From a bacterium (GTDB lineage Bacteria; Margulisbacteria; Marinamargulisbacteria; SXXA01), in the NCBI GenBank assembly GCA_947502965.1, contig CANNCG010000005.1, forward strand, positions 1 through 27,083: a DNA stretch of 27,083 nucleotides, written 5' to 3'. The position numbers and the translations under genes are program-made. Numbering within the stretch: position 1 is the first letter of the stretch; each line of letters opens with the position of its first letter. Below the pieces are notes generated by a model, which searched no databases, was not told the DNA's origin, and was given only the letters and a program-made list of their open reading frames with translations. This document shows positions 1 to 6,662 of the stretch, one piece after another.

Positions 1-1085
1 GGCGTAGAAGATCGCTGCGTGGTGGATGCACTTCTGACAGAAGCAAGACGACTATTGTACCGATGCCAGGAAAAACAATGTCGTTGCTGTCGCAAGAAAA
101 TGAATCAAACGCCACTGACATTGCCCCGATTCAAGTATAGAAACAGCCTCATGACGAATGCCGTTATCGCCCATTATTTAGAAGGCGTCCCTGTGCGTCA
201 AATCGCCAGAACCTTGGGGGCCGGCGTATCTGCCGGTGGGCTGTTGCGACAATTCCACTATTTGGCAAAGAAGTGGGTGCCTGTCTTGGCCCATCTCAAG
301 ACCGAATATCAAGAGTCCGAAGTGCGTCACGCAGACGAAACAGGATGGCGAACCGATGGTAAAAATGGATATGCCTGGTTGTTTTGTACAGAAAGGCTCA
401 GCATTTTTCAGTTTGGCAAAACACGGGCGGGTAGCGTCCCCTTGGCGATACTGGGAGATAACGTTCTTTCTGGTGTCTTGATAGTAGATCGCTATGGGGG
501 GTACAACAAAATGCCCTGCCAGCTTCAATACGGCTACGCCCATCTTTTAAGGGATCTTCAGGGCCTGGAAAAGAAGTTTCCCAAAAGCAAAGAAATCAAA
601 ATAGTTGTTGCGGCACTGGCCCCTTTCTTTGCAGAAGCGATGTTGCTTCGAAGAAAACTGACCGACGATTCGGCGTACACCCTACGCGCAAAAAAAATCC
701 AAGAAGAGACGCTCTCCCTCTGCAAAAAACAGGCAAAGGCCTCCGCTATTCAGACTTTTCAGCGTCTCATTCTGGACAATCAACATAGGCTTTTTCATTG
801 GGTTTCCAACAGAAATATTCCCCCAGATAACAATCGCGCAGAACGTGAGTTACGACCTACTGTTAGTGCAAGGAAAAATACTTTTGGCTCCCAATCTCAA
901 AAGGGTGCTGAAACAAGGTCTGTTTTGATGTCCCTCTTCCATACTGCAGCCAAGCGTATCGACAAGGCAACCACGATGCGTCGTTGGTTTCTTTCCGCCT
1001 TGGATGCTTTGGCAAGAGATCCAAAATTAGATTTCCTCCAATTCTTTCGCCATTTTGACTACCCCCCCCTTAGCGTACCGATTAC
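1..1085 (+). mobile_element. IS66-family insertion element, 3' part, cut by window edge
   Basis: The stretch codes for most of an IS66-type transposase and ends in a terminal-repeat-like sequence finishing in ATTAC at 1085. IS66-family ends typically finish in GTAA/TTAC. The left end lies outside the window. A similar end occurs at 1919-1943 in the opposite orientation, which supports this being the true element boundary. Host DNA with the tRNA-Ser promoter starts about 20 bases further on. No target-site duplication can be checked because only one end is present. Confidence 0.8.
1062..1085. repeat. IS66 terminal inverted repeat (right end of left element)
   Basis: A run of eight C is followed by TTAGCGTACCGATTAC. 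The copy at 1919-1943 has nine C followed by TTATCGTACCCATTAC, matching 14 of 16 bases after the C run. Both end in TTAC, the usual outer end of IS66 elements. Confidence 0.65.
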
Positions 1086-1104
1086 TTTTCTACAAATAAA
1101 GAGC

Positions 1105-1133
1105 TGGGCACCTCAAAAACCTTGTGCTACGAT
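1105..1133 (+). promoter_or_regulatory. Predicted sigma70-type promoter of tRNA-Ser
   Basis: TGGGCA (1105-1110) and TACGAT (1128-1133) are 17 bases apart and followed by a GC-rich discriminator (CCCCG), as is usual for stringently controlled stable RNA promoters. Transcription would start near 1140, almost at the first base of the mature tRNA. The IS66 end lies 19 bases upstream of the -35 box. Confidence 0.5.
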
Positions 1134-1140
1134 CCCCGAC

Positions 1141-1228
1141 GGAGAGCTGGCAGAGTGGTCGATTGCGGCGGTCTTGAAAACCGTTGAGCCGAAAGGTTCC
1201 AGGGGTTCGAATCCTCTGCTCTCCGCCA
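1141..1228 (+). tRNA. tRNA-Ser(UGA)
   Basis: This is an 88-base class II tRNA. The acceptor stem pairs GGAGAGC (1141-1147) with GCTCTCC (1218-1224), followed by discriminator G and an encoded CCA. The anticodon loop reads CTTGAAA with anticodon TGA, a long variable arm follows (TTGAGCCGAAAGGTTCC region), and the T arm contains GGTTCGAATCC. The CCA end overlaps a small hairpin (GCCAGA at 1225-1230 with TCTGGC at 1236-1241). The transposase frame on the left reads straight through this gene, which must be accidental. Confidence 0.97.
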
Positions 1229-1394
1229 GATATTTTCTGGCCTTCGAACGTATTTTTGAGTCAAGTTCGATGTTTTTTTTGGTTCGTTTGGCTGGAATAT
1301 TCGAACCATGAGGAGTCGTTTTAGGATGGCCGGTTTGGGCATCTGAAAAAGAGACGAGATACCCCCAAAGAGGCTCTGAAAGAGAGCAAAATAT

Positions 1395-1697
1395 TCAATT
1401 GCATCTCACGCGGAGGGACTTTTTTTTTTCTTTGGGAGACCCTCCTTTTCTTTGCGCATTGGTTGCCTCTGTATTTTCTTTAATGATCAGTTTTGAGGAG
1501 GGTGTTGATAACTCAAATATTTCTGAAAACTGGCCCCCAAGTCGTTGCTTATGATACCTGATCTGGGCTTTTAATTGTTGGTTTTCCTCTTTTAATCGGT
1601 CTATTTGAAGCTGTTTTCGAAGACACTCTTCGCAGAAGCTCAGTGCGTCAGTACGACTCATTCCAGCGTGACCCACACATCCGTATTTTTTGCTCAT
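1395..1697 (-). pseudogene. IS66-type transposase, N-terminal fragment
   Basis: The translation begins with a short cysteine-bearing segment, then a coiled-coil stretch (RLKEENQQLKAQIRYHKQRL), then LSTPSSK and a KGGSPKE basic segment. This is the order seen at the start of many IS66 transposases, where a leucine-zipper-like coil precedes an S-K-P/S-S motif and a KGG..GH basic region. The frame dies just after a run of ten T (1420-1429, A on the coding strand), consistent with a homopolymer frameshift, and no DDE domain follows. It covers a part of the protein that the left element lacks within this window, so the two could be halves of one rearranged element. Confidence 0.6.
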
Positions 1698-1918
1698 GCT
1701 TCATTTTCCCATGCCAACGCATTTTAAACTCATGGAAATTCCATGTTTCTTTCGAAGCTTTTGTGCTCAAAAAATAACTTATGGGGCCTGTAGCTACGCT
1801 GATAAATTGCTAAACAGGTCGATATCCCAGCTGCTTTTTTTTATAGCCCCCAAAATCTCACAAGGATCCTCACTATCCGGGTGCAGATAATTGGATTTCA
1901 AAATTTGCTTTTTGGATG

Positions 1919-1943
1919 CCCCCCCCCTTATCGTACCCATTAC
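1919..1943. repeat. IS66 terminal inverted repeat (end of minus-strand remnant)
   Basis: Nine C followed by TTATCGTACCCATTAC, nearly the same as the end at 1062-1085 and pointing the same way relative to the flanking tRNA gene. The 20 bases to its right lead directly into a predicted tRNA promoter. Confidence 0.6.
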
Positions 1944-1963
1944 AAAATATCAAAATCAACATC

Positions 1964-1992
1964 TTGTGTTGTGTGCATGGGTCGGCTAGAAT
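1964..1992 (+). promoter_or_regulatory. Predicted promoter of the tRNA-Phe/tRNA-Thr unit
   Basis: TTGTGT (1964-1969) and TAGAAT (1987-1992) are separated by 17 bases, with a GC-rich discriminator (ACCCCGC). Transcription would start near 1999, giving a leader of about 35 bases before tRNA-Phe. Confidence 0.6.
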
Positions 1993-2034
1993 GACCCCGC
2001 GTTTTTCGTGATATCCTCTGGGGTATTACATCAT

Positions 2035-2110
<76 letters not shown>

Positions 2111-2146
2111 CTTTCTGCATATAACCCGTCAGAGAGTTATTAATAA

Positions 2147-2222
2147 GCCGATGTAGCTCAGCTGGTAGAGCAACTCATTCGTAATGAGTAGGTCACCGGT
2201 TCAAATCCGGTCATCGGCTCCA
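2147..2222 (+). tRNA. tRNA-Thr(CGU)
   Basis: This is a 76-base cloverleaf with acceptor GCCGATG pairing CATCGGC, anticodon stem ACTCA/TGAGT around loop TTCGTAA with anticodon CGT, T arm GGTTCAAATCC and encoded TCCA end. Its 3' half is repeated in inverted orientation immediately downstream, forming a 17-bp perfect hairpin with the gene itself. Confidence 0.97.
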
Positions 2223-2251
2223 TGCCGATGACCGGATTTGTGGCTTTTTTT
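2202..2251 (+). terminator. Intrinsic terminator built from the tRNA-Thr 3' end
   Basis: Bases 2202-2218, the T arm and acceptor strand of tRNA-Thr, are perfectly complementary to 2224-2240, leaving a five-base loop TCCAT that contains the CCA end. A run of seven T follows at 2245-2251. The hairpin and the mature tRNA fold exclude each other. The T run supports a terminator; an inverted duplication left by an integration event is the other reading. Confidence 0.6.
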
Positions 2252-2287
2252 GAAAGGGTTCACGACGGTGTCCTTCACCCTTTCAAA
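2249..2287. repeat. Hairpin in the tRNA-to-rrf2 gap
   Basis: TTTGAAAGGGT (2249-2259) pairs perfectly with ACCCTTTCAAA (2277-2287) around a 17-base loop. The GAAAGGG/CCCTTTC arms resemble those of the hairpin inside cysN (13986-14005). No gene is recognisable between 2252 and 2465. The rest of the gap holds only a weak second inverted repeat (CTTTCG/CGAAAG near 2350-2378). Confidence 0.45.
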
Positions 2288-2465
2288 TTGCTTTTACGTA
2301 GCTACTTCCTCGCCTGGGTGTGCAATGGTCCGAAGACCCCGAAAAAACAATCTTTCGTTTGGCTTTGCTGAGCGAAAGAAAGGGGGGCAAAGGGCTAACG
2401 ACATTTGGATCTCCGTTAAGACTCCATAGCGTAGGAAATGGTTACGTGTTTACCATCGAAGACGC

Positions 2466-2494
2466 TTGGCAACTGTGCGTGTTTGTGGTTTAAT
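2466..2494 (+). promoter_or_regulatory. Predicted promoter of the sulfur operon
   Basis: TTGGCA (2466-2471) and TTTAAT (2489-2494) are spaced by 17 bases. A start near 2501 would leave a leader of about 19 bases before the rrf2 ATG at 2520. Genes downstream to 14888 are separated by at most about 50 bases, so this may be the main promoter of a 12 kb transcript. Confidence 0.55.
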
Positions 2495-2517
2495 CCCAAC
2501 TAAACCAATAGGAATTA
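2491..2517. promoter_or_regulatory. Candidate Rrf2/CymR-like operator
   Basis: TAATCCC (2491-2497) and GGAATTA (2511-2517) form an imperfect inverted repeat spanning 27 bases. It overlaps the -10 box, the predicted start and the ribosome binding region. Rrf2 regulators of cysteine metabolism such as CymR bind AT-rich sites of about this size that include a GGAAT half. The position suits autorepression. This is inference from layout. Confidence 0.4.
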
Positions 2518-2519
2518 TT

Positions 2520-2933
2520 ATGATATCACTTTCAGTTAAAGGTAAATACGGATTGGCAGCCATGGTGGAGCTTGCTTCTCTGAATTCGGATATTCCGATC
2601 CAGAGCAAAGTATTGGCTGAATCTCAATACATTCCTGTGAATTATCTCGAACAAGTCTTGCTTGAATTAAAGCGCGGTGGGCTTGTTGTGAGTTTTCGTG
2701 GAAGTCAGGGGGGATATCGGCTGGCCCGTCCTGCGCAAGATATTGTAGTCTATGACATTCTCATGTGTTTGGAAGGTCCGTCCCAGCTCTGTATGGGTCC
2801 CACGGGATGTGGGGTACTGGTGCAGTACTGGCGCGATGTTGATGTGAATTTAAAAAAAACATTTGGAACACGTCTTTCTGAATTGGCTCAGCAGAAACGG
2901 CGAATGGGTGCTCAGCTGAGCTACAGCATATAG
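2520..2933 (+). CDS. Rrf2-family transcription regulator of the sulfur operon
   Basis: The 137-residue protein opens with the Rrf2 winged helix (SVKGKYGLAAMVELA, then the recognition region NYLEQVLLELKRGGLV and the wing SFRGSQGGYRLARP). Relatives include CymR, which senses cysteine status, and IscR, which carries an iron-sulfur cluster. Cysteines at 83, 91 and 97 are spaced x7 and x5, unlike the x5-x5 set of IscR, so cluster binding is uncertain. I chose the ATG at 2520 because it follows AGGA at a good distance and gives the normal Rrf2 N-terminus; an in-frame start at 2466 would lie on the promoter. It is first in the operon, 12 bases before cysK, which suggests that it represses the operon when sulfur is plentiful. 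Confidence 0.88.
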   Translation: MISLSVKGKYGLAAMVELASLNSDIPIQSKVLAESQYIPVNYLEQVLLELKRGGLVVSFRGSQGGYRLARPAQDIVVYDILMCLEGPSQLCMGPTGCGVLVQYWRDVDVNLKKTFGTRLSELAQQKRRMGAQLSYSI

Positions 2934-2945
2934 AAAAGAGGTCTT

Positions 2946-3869
2946 ATGAAAATTGCCAATTCGGTCCTGGATCTGATCGGAAATACGCCCCTGGTTCGTT
3001 TGAATAGTGTCACTGCTGGCTGCTCTGCTACGGTTGTGGCTAAATGTGAGTATTTTAACCCTTGTGGTTCGGTCAAAGATCGCGCTGGTTTGGCCATGAT
3101 TGTGGCTGCGGAATCTGCTGGCTTGATTGACCATGACACCCTGATTATCGAGCCTACCAGTGGCAATACTGGCATTGCTTTGGCCTATGTTTGTGCGGTG
3201 AAAGGGTACAAGCTGGTGCTGACGATGCCCGAGTCCATGAGTTTGGAACGTCGTGCTTTGCTCAAGGCTTTGGGCGCAGATGTGGAATTGACCCCTGCGC
3301 ATTTGGGAATGCGGGGTGCTATCGAGCGCGCACAAATTTTGGCAGCGTCGGCAAAAAAGGCATTTATTCCCCAGCAATTCCAAAATAAAGCCAATCCCAA
3401 TGCGCATCGGGACACCACTGCGGAGGAACTCTGGCGTGATACGGAGGGTCAGATCGATGTTTTCGTCGCAGGGGTAGGCACTGGGGGGACTATTTCTGGT
3501 GTTGGAGAAGTTCTGAAGGCACGCAAACCAGGTGCCCAAGTCATCGCGGTTGAGCCGAAAGATTCGCCGGTAATTTCTGGTGGGGAACCTGGCCCTCATA
3601 TGCTTCAGGGCATTGGGGCGGGCTTTATTCCTGACAATTTGAACAAATCTATTTTGGATGAAGTCCTCCAAATTGGAAACGAAGAGGCCATGGAGATGAG
3701 TCGTCGTCTCGCGAAAGAAGAAGGCTTGTTGGTAGGGATTTCTGCTGGTGCCAATGTGTTGGCTGCGGTTCGTGTGGCCAAACGTCCCGAAAATGCAGGA
3801 AAAATGATTGTGACCGTGTTGTGTGATGTTGGTGAGCGGTATTTGAGCACCACGTTATTTAAATCTTAG
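2946..3869 (+). CDS. cysK: Cysteine synthase (O-acetylserine sulfhydrylase)
   Basis: The product makes cysteine from O-acetylserine and sulfide with PLP. It is 307 residues long, as usual for CysK. The PLP lysine is K44 in CGSVKDR, the substrate loop is EPTSGNTGIALA, the phosphate-binding loop is GTGGTISGVG, and the protein ends with the typical GERYLSTTLF segment. It follows the regulator by 12 bases and precedes the small carrier gene by about 7 to 10. A CysM or CBS assignment is less likely because there is no C-terminal regulatory domain and the tail is of CysK type. In this operon it takes sulfide made by Sir. Confidence 0.93.
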   Translation: MKIANSVLDLIGNTPLVRLNSVTAGCSATVVAKCEYFNPCGSVKDRAGLAMIVAAESAGLIDHDTLIIEPTSGNTGIALAYVCAVKGYKLVLTMPESMSLERRALLKALGADVELTPAHLGMRGAIERAQILAASAKKAFIPQQFQNKANPNAHRDTTAEELWRDTEGQIDVFVAGVGTGGTISGVGEVLKARKPGAQVIAVEPKDSPVISGGEPGPHMLQGIGAGFIPDNLNKSILDEVLQIGNEEAMEMSRRLAKEEGLLVGISAGANVLAAVRVAKRPENAGKMIVTVLCDVGERYLSTTLFKS

Positions 3870-3879
3870 GAGTACGATG

Positions 3880-4092
3880 ATGAATATTCAGATCAATGGA
3901 AAAGTCGAATCTTTTGTAGCAGAAACCCTCACGGTGAGCGCTTTGCTCGTGGCCCAAAAAGTGGATATGCCGGAGATGGTGTCTGTCGAAGTGAATGGGG
4001 ATGTTTTGGACCGGGATGCTTTTGGAACTACCGTTGTCAAAGAGGGAGATACGGTGGAGTTTTTATATTTCATGGGTGGGGGAAGGGCCTAA
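3880..4092 (+). CDS. hcyS: ThiS/MoaD-like sulfur carrier, HcyS type
   Basis: This is a 70-residue ubiquitin-fold sulfur carrier. It starts MNIQINGK, has the hydrophobic VSVEVNGDVL and EGDTVEFLYFMGGG strands, and ends GGGRA rather than in the bare GG of mature ThiS. The two extra residues would block thiocarboxylation until removed, a job for the JAMM protease encoded at 6180. In Wolinella succinogenes the homologous HcyS carries an extra C-terminal residue trimmed by HcyD before sulfur loading for methionine synthesis. The ATG at 3880 lies 7 bases after AGGAG; the ATG at 3877 is possible. Its neighbours are metY, hcyF, hcyD and sir, so thiamine or molybdopterin synthesis is a less likely role. 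Confidence 0.85.
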   Translation: MNIQINGKVESFVAETLTVSALLVAQKVDMPEMVSVEVNGDVLDRDAFGTTVVKEGDTVEFLYFMGGGRA

Positions 4093-4094
4093 TC

Positions 4095-5381
4095 ATGTCT
4101 GATTGGTCGTTTGAAACCCGTGCCATTCACAGTGGATTTAATCGCGATACAAAAACAGGTGCAACCAGCGTCCCTATTTATCAGACGGCGGCCTTTGGTT
4201 TTGACTCTGCAGAAGACATTGCGGATGTGTTTCAGGGACGGAAGTTTGGGCATGTGTATTCTCGCATTTCTAACCCAACGGTAAGTGCACTTGAATTACG
4301 ATTTGCAGATTTGGAGGGCGGTTTGGGTGCGGTTGCTGTGGCTTCTGGAATGGCGGCATTGATCTCTGTCATTCAGACTTTGGCCAAAGCGGGTGACCGT
4401 ATCGTTGCCTCTCGGAGCTTGTTCGGTGGTACGATTCACCTTCTGGAAGACGTTTTGTCTCAGATGGGGATGGGGGTGGATTGGGTGGAGGCTACGAATT
4501 TGGCGGCTTTTGCTGCGGCCATTCGGCCCGAAACCCGTGGGATTCTGGTGGAAATTATTGGCAATCCCAAATTGGACGTGGTGGATGTTCGCGGGTTGGC
4601 AGCTATTGCGAATCACGCTGGGGTGCCCCTAATCGTAGACAACACGATGACGACACCGTATCTCTGTCAAATTCGTGAGCTAGGGGCGCATATTGGGGTC
4701 AATTGCATGGGTAAGTTTCTCACGGGAAATGGCAATGCCATTGGCGGGATCGTGGTAGATTTGGGAACATTCGATTGGAAAAATTCCCGTTCGGAGCGTA
4801 TCCAGGAATGGTCCCGCAAGGTAGGCAAAATGGCTTTTTTGACCGTGATGCGAAAGCTTGTCACCGTCAATACAGGGGCCTGTTTGTCGCCCTTTAATGC
4901 ATATCTCTTTTTGATGGGATTGGAAGCACTCGCGGTGCGTATGGATCGACATGTCATCAATGCAACTTCCTTGGCCACCCATTTGGCATCCCATCTTGCC
5001 GTGTGCCACGTGTCCTATCCCGCTTTGCCAGGAAGTGGGTTTGAGGACTTGGTAAAGACGCAGTTTGGGGGTAGAGGTGGGGCCTTGTTGACCATTCGTT
5101 TGGGGAGCAAGGAAAAGGCCTATCTCTTTCTCAATGCGTTGAAGTTGGTGACGATTGCGGCCAATTTGGGGGATGCGCGTACCTTGGCCATTCATCCGGC
5201 ATCTACGATTTACCGGGATTTTTCGGAATCCGAACAACAAGCATCGGGTGTCTATGTCGACATGGTACGCGTGTCTGTTGGTTTGGAGTCGATTCAAGAT
5301 TTGTTTCATGATTTTGACCAGGCCCTCAGGGTGATACAGGGGTCATCCCTGAAAAACGCTATAGGAGAAACCCATGCTTAA
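4095..5381 (+). CDS. metY: O-acetylhomoserine sulfhydrylase, thiocarboxylate-dependent type
   Basis: This is a 428-residue Cys/Met-metabolism PLP enzyme. It begins FETRAIHSGF and has the cofactor motif VYSRISNPT (Y55, R57), SGMAA at 84-88, D182 in VDNTMTTPYL and the Schiff-base lysine K207. The lysine context is CMGKFLTGNG, unlike the common S-x-T-K-[FYW]-x-G-G-H-G. The enzyme would make homocysteine from an activated homoserine, with sulfur most likely supplied by the HcyS thiocarboxylate given its place between hcyS (2 bases upstream) and hcyF (8-base overlap). A cystathionine synthase or lyase role is possible from sequence alone, but context favours MetY. Confidence 0.87.
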   Translation: MSDWSFETRAIHSGFNRDTKTGATSVPIYQTAAFGFDSAEDIADVFQGRKFGHVYSRISNPTVSALELRFADLEGGLGAVAVASGMAALISVIQTLAKAGDRIVASRSLFGGTIHLLEDVLSQMGMGVDWVEATNLAAFAAAIRPETRGILVEIIGNPKLDVVDVRGLAAIANHAGVPLIVDNTMTTPYLCQIRELGAHIGVNCMGKFLTGNGNAIGGIVVDLGTFDWKNSRSERIQEWSRKVGKMAFLTVMRKLVTVNTGACLSPFNAYLFLMGLEALAVRMDRHVINATSLATHLASHLAVCHVSYPALPGSGFEDLVKTQFGGRGGALLTIRLGSKEKAYLFLNALKLVTIAANLGDARTLAIHPASTIYRDFSESEQQASGVYVDMVRVSVGLESIQDLFHDFDQALRVIQGSSLKNAIGETHA

Positions 5382-6180
5382 CGACGAACAGATAGAACGC
5401 TATAGCCGCCATATTTTATTGCAAGATGTTGGTGGGGCGGGACAGCAAAAAATAGTGAATGCCAAAGTTCTCATTATAGGGGCTGGCGGATTGGGTGCCC
5501 CTGCGGCCTTGTACTTGGCGGCTGCTGGGGTAGGGACTTTGGGGATTATAGATGGCGATCGTGTGGATCTCTCCAATTTGCAACGGCAGGTGATTCACTT
5601 TACGCCAGATGTTGGCAGGCCCAAGGTGCAATCAGCCAAAGAAAAAATCAACCAACTCAATCCAGATGTCAACGTCGTGACCTATGAAGATGTGGTACAC
5701 GCGGGCAATATTTTGGACATCATCAAAGACTATGACTTTATTTTGGATGGGACGGACAATTTTTCGGCCAAATTCTTGATCAATGATGCATGTGTGATGG
5801 CGGGAAAGCCCTATTCGCATGGGGGTATTTTACGCTTTGATGGGCAGTCGATGACGGTGATTCCGGGTGAAACGGCATGCTATCGTTGTGTCTTTCATAG
5901 CCCTCCACCCAAAAACGCGGTTCCGACTTGCAGTCAGGCCGGTGTGTTGGGTGCTATTGCGGGGATGTTGGGGACGATCCAAGCCACGGAAGTTCTGAAA
6001 TATATTGTCGGTTTTGGCGATTTATTGACAAATCGCATGTTGATTTTTAATGCCAAAACAATGGCGTTTCGCAATGCTAAATTTAACCGTAATCCCAAGT
6101 GTGGTGTCTGTGGTGAAAACCCAACGGTAACCAGCTTGATTGACTACGAACAGCCCGTCTGCGAATTGAAAAAAAACTAA
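5374..6180 (+). CDS. hcyF: MoeB/ThiF-like activating enzyme for the HcyS carrier
   Basis: This is a 268-residue E1-like enzyme that adenylates the C-terminal glycine of a ubiquitin-like carrier with ATP. The nucleotide loop is GAGGLG (36-41), followed by the arginine segment NLQRQVIH, D125 and D128 in DGTDN, a conserved cysteine at 186 in PTCSQAG, and zinc ligands in CYRC (169, 172) and CGVC (243, 246). It has no rhodanese domain, so sulfur must come from another source, presumably sulfide from Sir. The start overlaps the end of metY by 8 bases and the stop overlaps the next ATG by one base, implying coupled translation. MoeB or ThiF roles are possible, but no matching pathway genes are nearby. 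Confidence 0.88.
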   Translation: MLNDEQIERYSRHILLQDVGGAGQQKIVNAKVLIIGAGGLGAPAALYLAAAGVGTLGIIDGDRVDLSNLQRQVIHFTPDVGRPKVQSAKEKINQLNPDVNVVTYEDVVHAGNILDIIKDYDFILDGTDNFSAKFLINDACVMAGKPYSHGGILRFDGQSMTVIPGETACYRCVFHSPPPKNAVPTCSQAGVLGAIAGMLGTIQATEVLKYIVGFGDLLTNRMLIFNAKTMAFRNAKFNRNPKCGVCGENPTVTSLIDYEQPVCELKKN

Positions 6181-6662
6181 TGGTCATCTTACAGATTCCT
6201 AGTGCTATTTACGACGCGATGGTCGCGCATGCCAAGCAGAATATGCCGCTGGAGGCCTGCGGGTATTTGGCGGGAGAAACCCCATCCTCTACACCCTCCC
6301 AGGCTGGGGAAAATGGTGATGATCCAAAGGGGATGCGCCCTTTGGATCCCGCTGTTGCAACCGTGTTTATTCCTATGACAAACATCGATAAAAGTCCTGA
6401 ACACTTTACCTTTGATCCCAAAGAGCAATTTGCGGCGATCAAACAGGTGCGTCAGTCTGGGGAGTCGCTGTTGGCGGTATACCACTCGCATCCTGAGACT
6501 CCAGCGCGTTTGTCAGCGGAAGATGTTCGGTTGTTTAATGATCCCAATATGATTTATGTCATTGTGTCTCTCGCTGCCGCGATACCTGAGGTGAAAGCCT
6601 ATAGGGTTCGTAAACACGAGGACGTTGTTAATATTGTCCGTGTTGATATTGTCGTATCGTAG
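6180..6662 (+). CDS. hcyD: JAMM/MPN metalloprotease trimming the carrier, with palindrome-coded insert
   Basis: This is a 160-residue JAMM protease with E25, then H102-S-H104-P and S112-x-x-D115, the full zinc site. Mec and HcyD relatives remove residues after the GG of sulfur carriers, which fits the GGGRA tail of HcyS. The protein has about 22 extra residues (roughly 34-57, rich in S, P, G and D) between the first strand and the FIPMTNIDKSPEHF strand. That insert is coded by DNA containing an 11-bp palindrome (6321-6348) related to one in the deaminase gene. The active site lies outside the insert, so function is probably kept. ATG overlaps the hcyF stop by one base. Confidence 0.87.
   Translation: MVILQIPSAIYDAMVAHAKQNMPLEACGYLAGETPSSTPSQAGENGDDPKGMRPLDPAVATVFIPMTNIDKSPEHFTFDPKEQFAAIKQVRQSGESLLAVYHSHPETPARLSAEDVRLFNDPNMIYVIVSLAAAIPEVKAYRVRKHEDVVNIVRVDIVVS
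6321..6348. repeat. In-frame palindromic element in hcyD
   Basis: GATCCAAAGGG (6321-6331) pairs perfectly with CCCTTTGGATC (6338-6348) around loop GATGCG. Aligned without gaps, 26 bases starting at AAAGGG match the sequence at 9038-9063 in the deaminase gene in about 21 positions, so the two are copies of one repeat family. It is translated as KGMRPLD here. Confidence 0.65.

Larger units (their letters stand above)
1..1311 (+). pseudogene. IS66-family transposase, 5'-truncated by the window, read through past its normal end
   Basis: The frame is open from base 1. It shows an IS66 transposase: a cysteine cluster (CRCC) near the start, then the DDE core with D in HADETGWR, D in IVDRYGGY and E in NNRAERELR, followed by the usual C-terminal SVLMSLFHTAAKR helix. 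Homology plausibly ends near residue 345 (about 1060). The last 75 or so codons are not transposase: they cross the terminal repeat and then tRNA-Ser in the sense direction. The terminal repeat holds a run of eight C; with nine C the frame would hit TAG at once, so a one-base slip probably removed the stop. The catalytic residues are intact, so activity cannot be excluded. Identification is firm; the slip is inference. Confidence 0.85.
1395..1943 (-). mobile_element. IS66-family remnant, minus orientation
   Basis: The terminal repeat at 1919-1943 marks the left end of an element running leftward. It is followed by about 220 bases without a recognisable gene and then the N-terminal part of a transposase (1697 down to 1395). 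Everything after the first 100 codons is missing, and the opposite end is not found before tRNA-Ser. The element is therefore a decayed fragment. The exact left boundary is uncertain; I see no gene in 1231-1394. Confidence 0.65.

Noticed and set aside
1127..1342. Open frame antisense to tRNA-Ser
   Set aside because: It only exists because tRNA and IS-end DNA happen to lack stops; no protein family is recognisable.
1690..1890. Short plus-strand frame beside the IS66 remnant
   Set aside because: It lies in the non-coding end of the element, has no ribosome site and no recognisable domain.
2202..2240. att site of an integrated phage or island at tRNA-Thr
   Set aside because: The copy of the tRNA end is inverted and adjacent, there is no integrase gene, and the T run fits a terminator better; kept only as an alternative.
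2238..2429. Small frame between tRNA-Thr and the Rrf2 gene
   Set aside because: It begins within the terminator hairpin and runs over inverted repeats; no ribosome site or conserved sequence.
2491..2520. Riboswitch (SAM or similar) before the sulfur operon
   Set aside because: The predicted leader is only about 19 bases, too short for a riboswitch.
2850..3671. Long minus-strand frame opposite cysK (273 codons)
   Set aside because: cysK on the other strand is complete with all motifs; the antisense translation shows no domain and follows from codon bias.
6180..6662. Palindrome insert destroying hcyD
   Set aside because: The frame is open and all JAMM residues are present after the insert, so the gene is likely functional.
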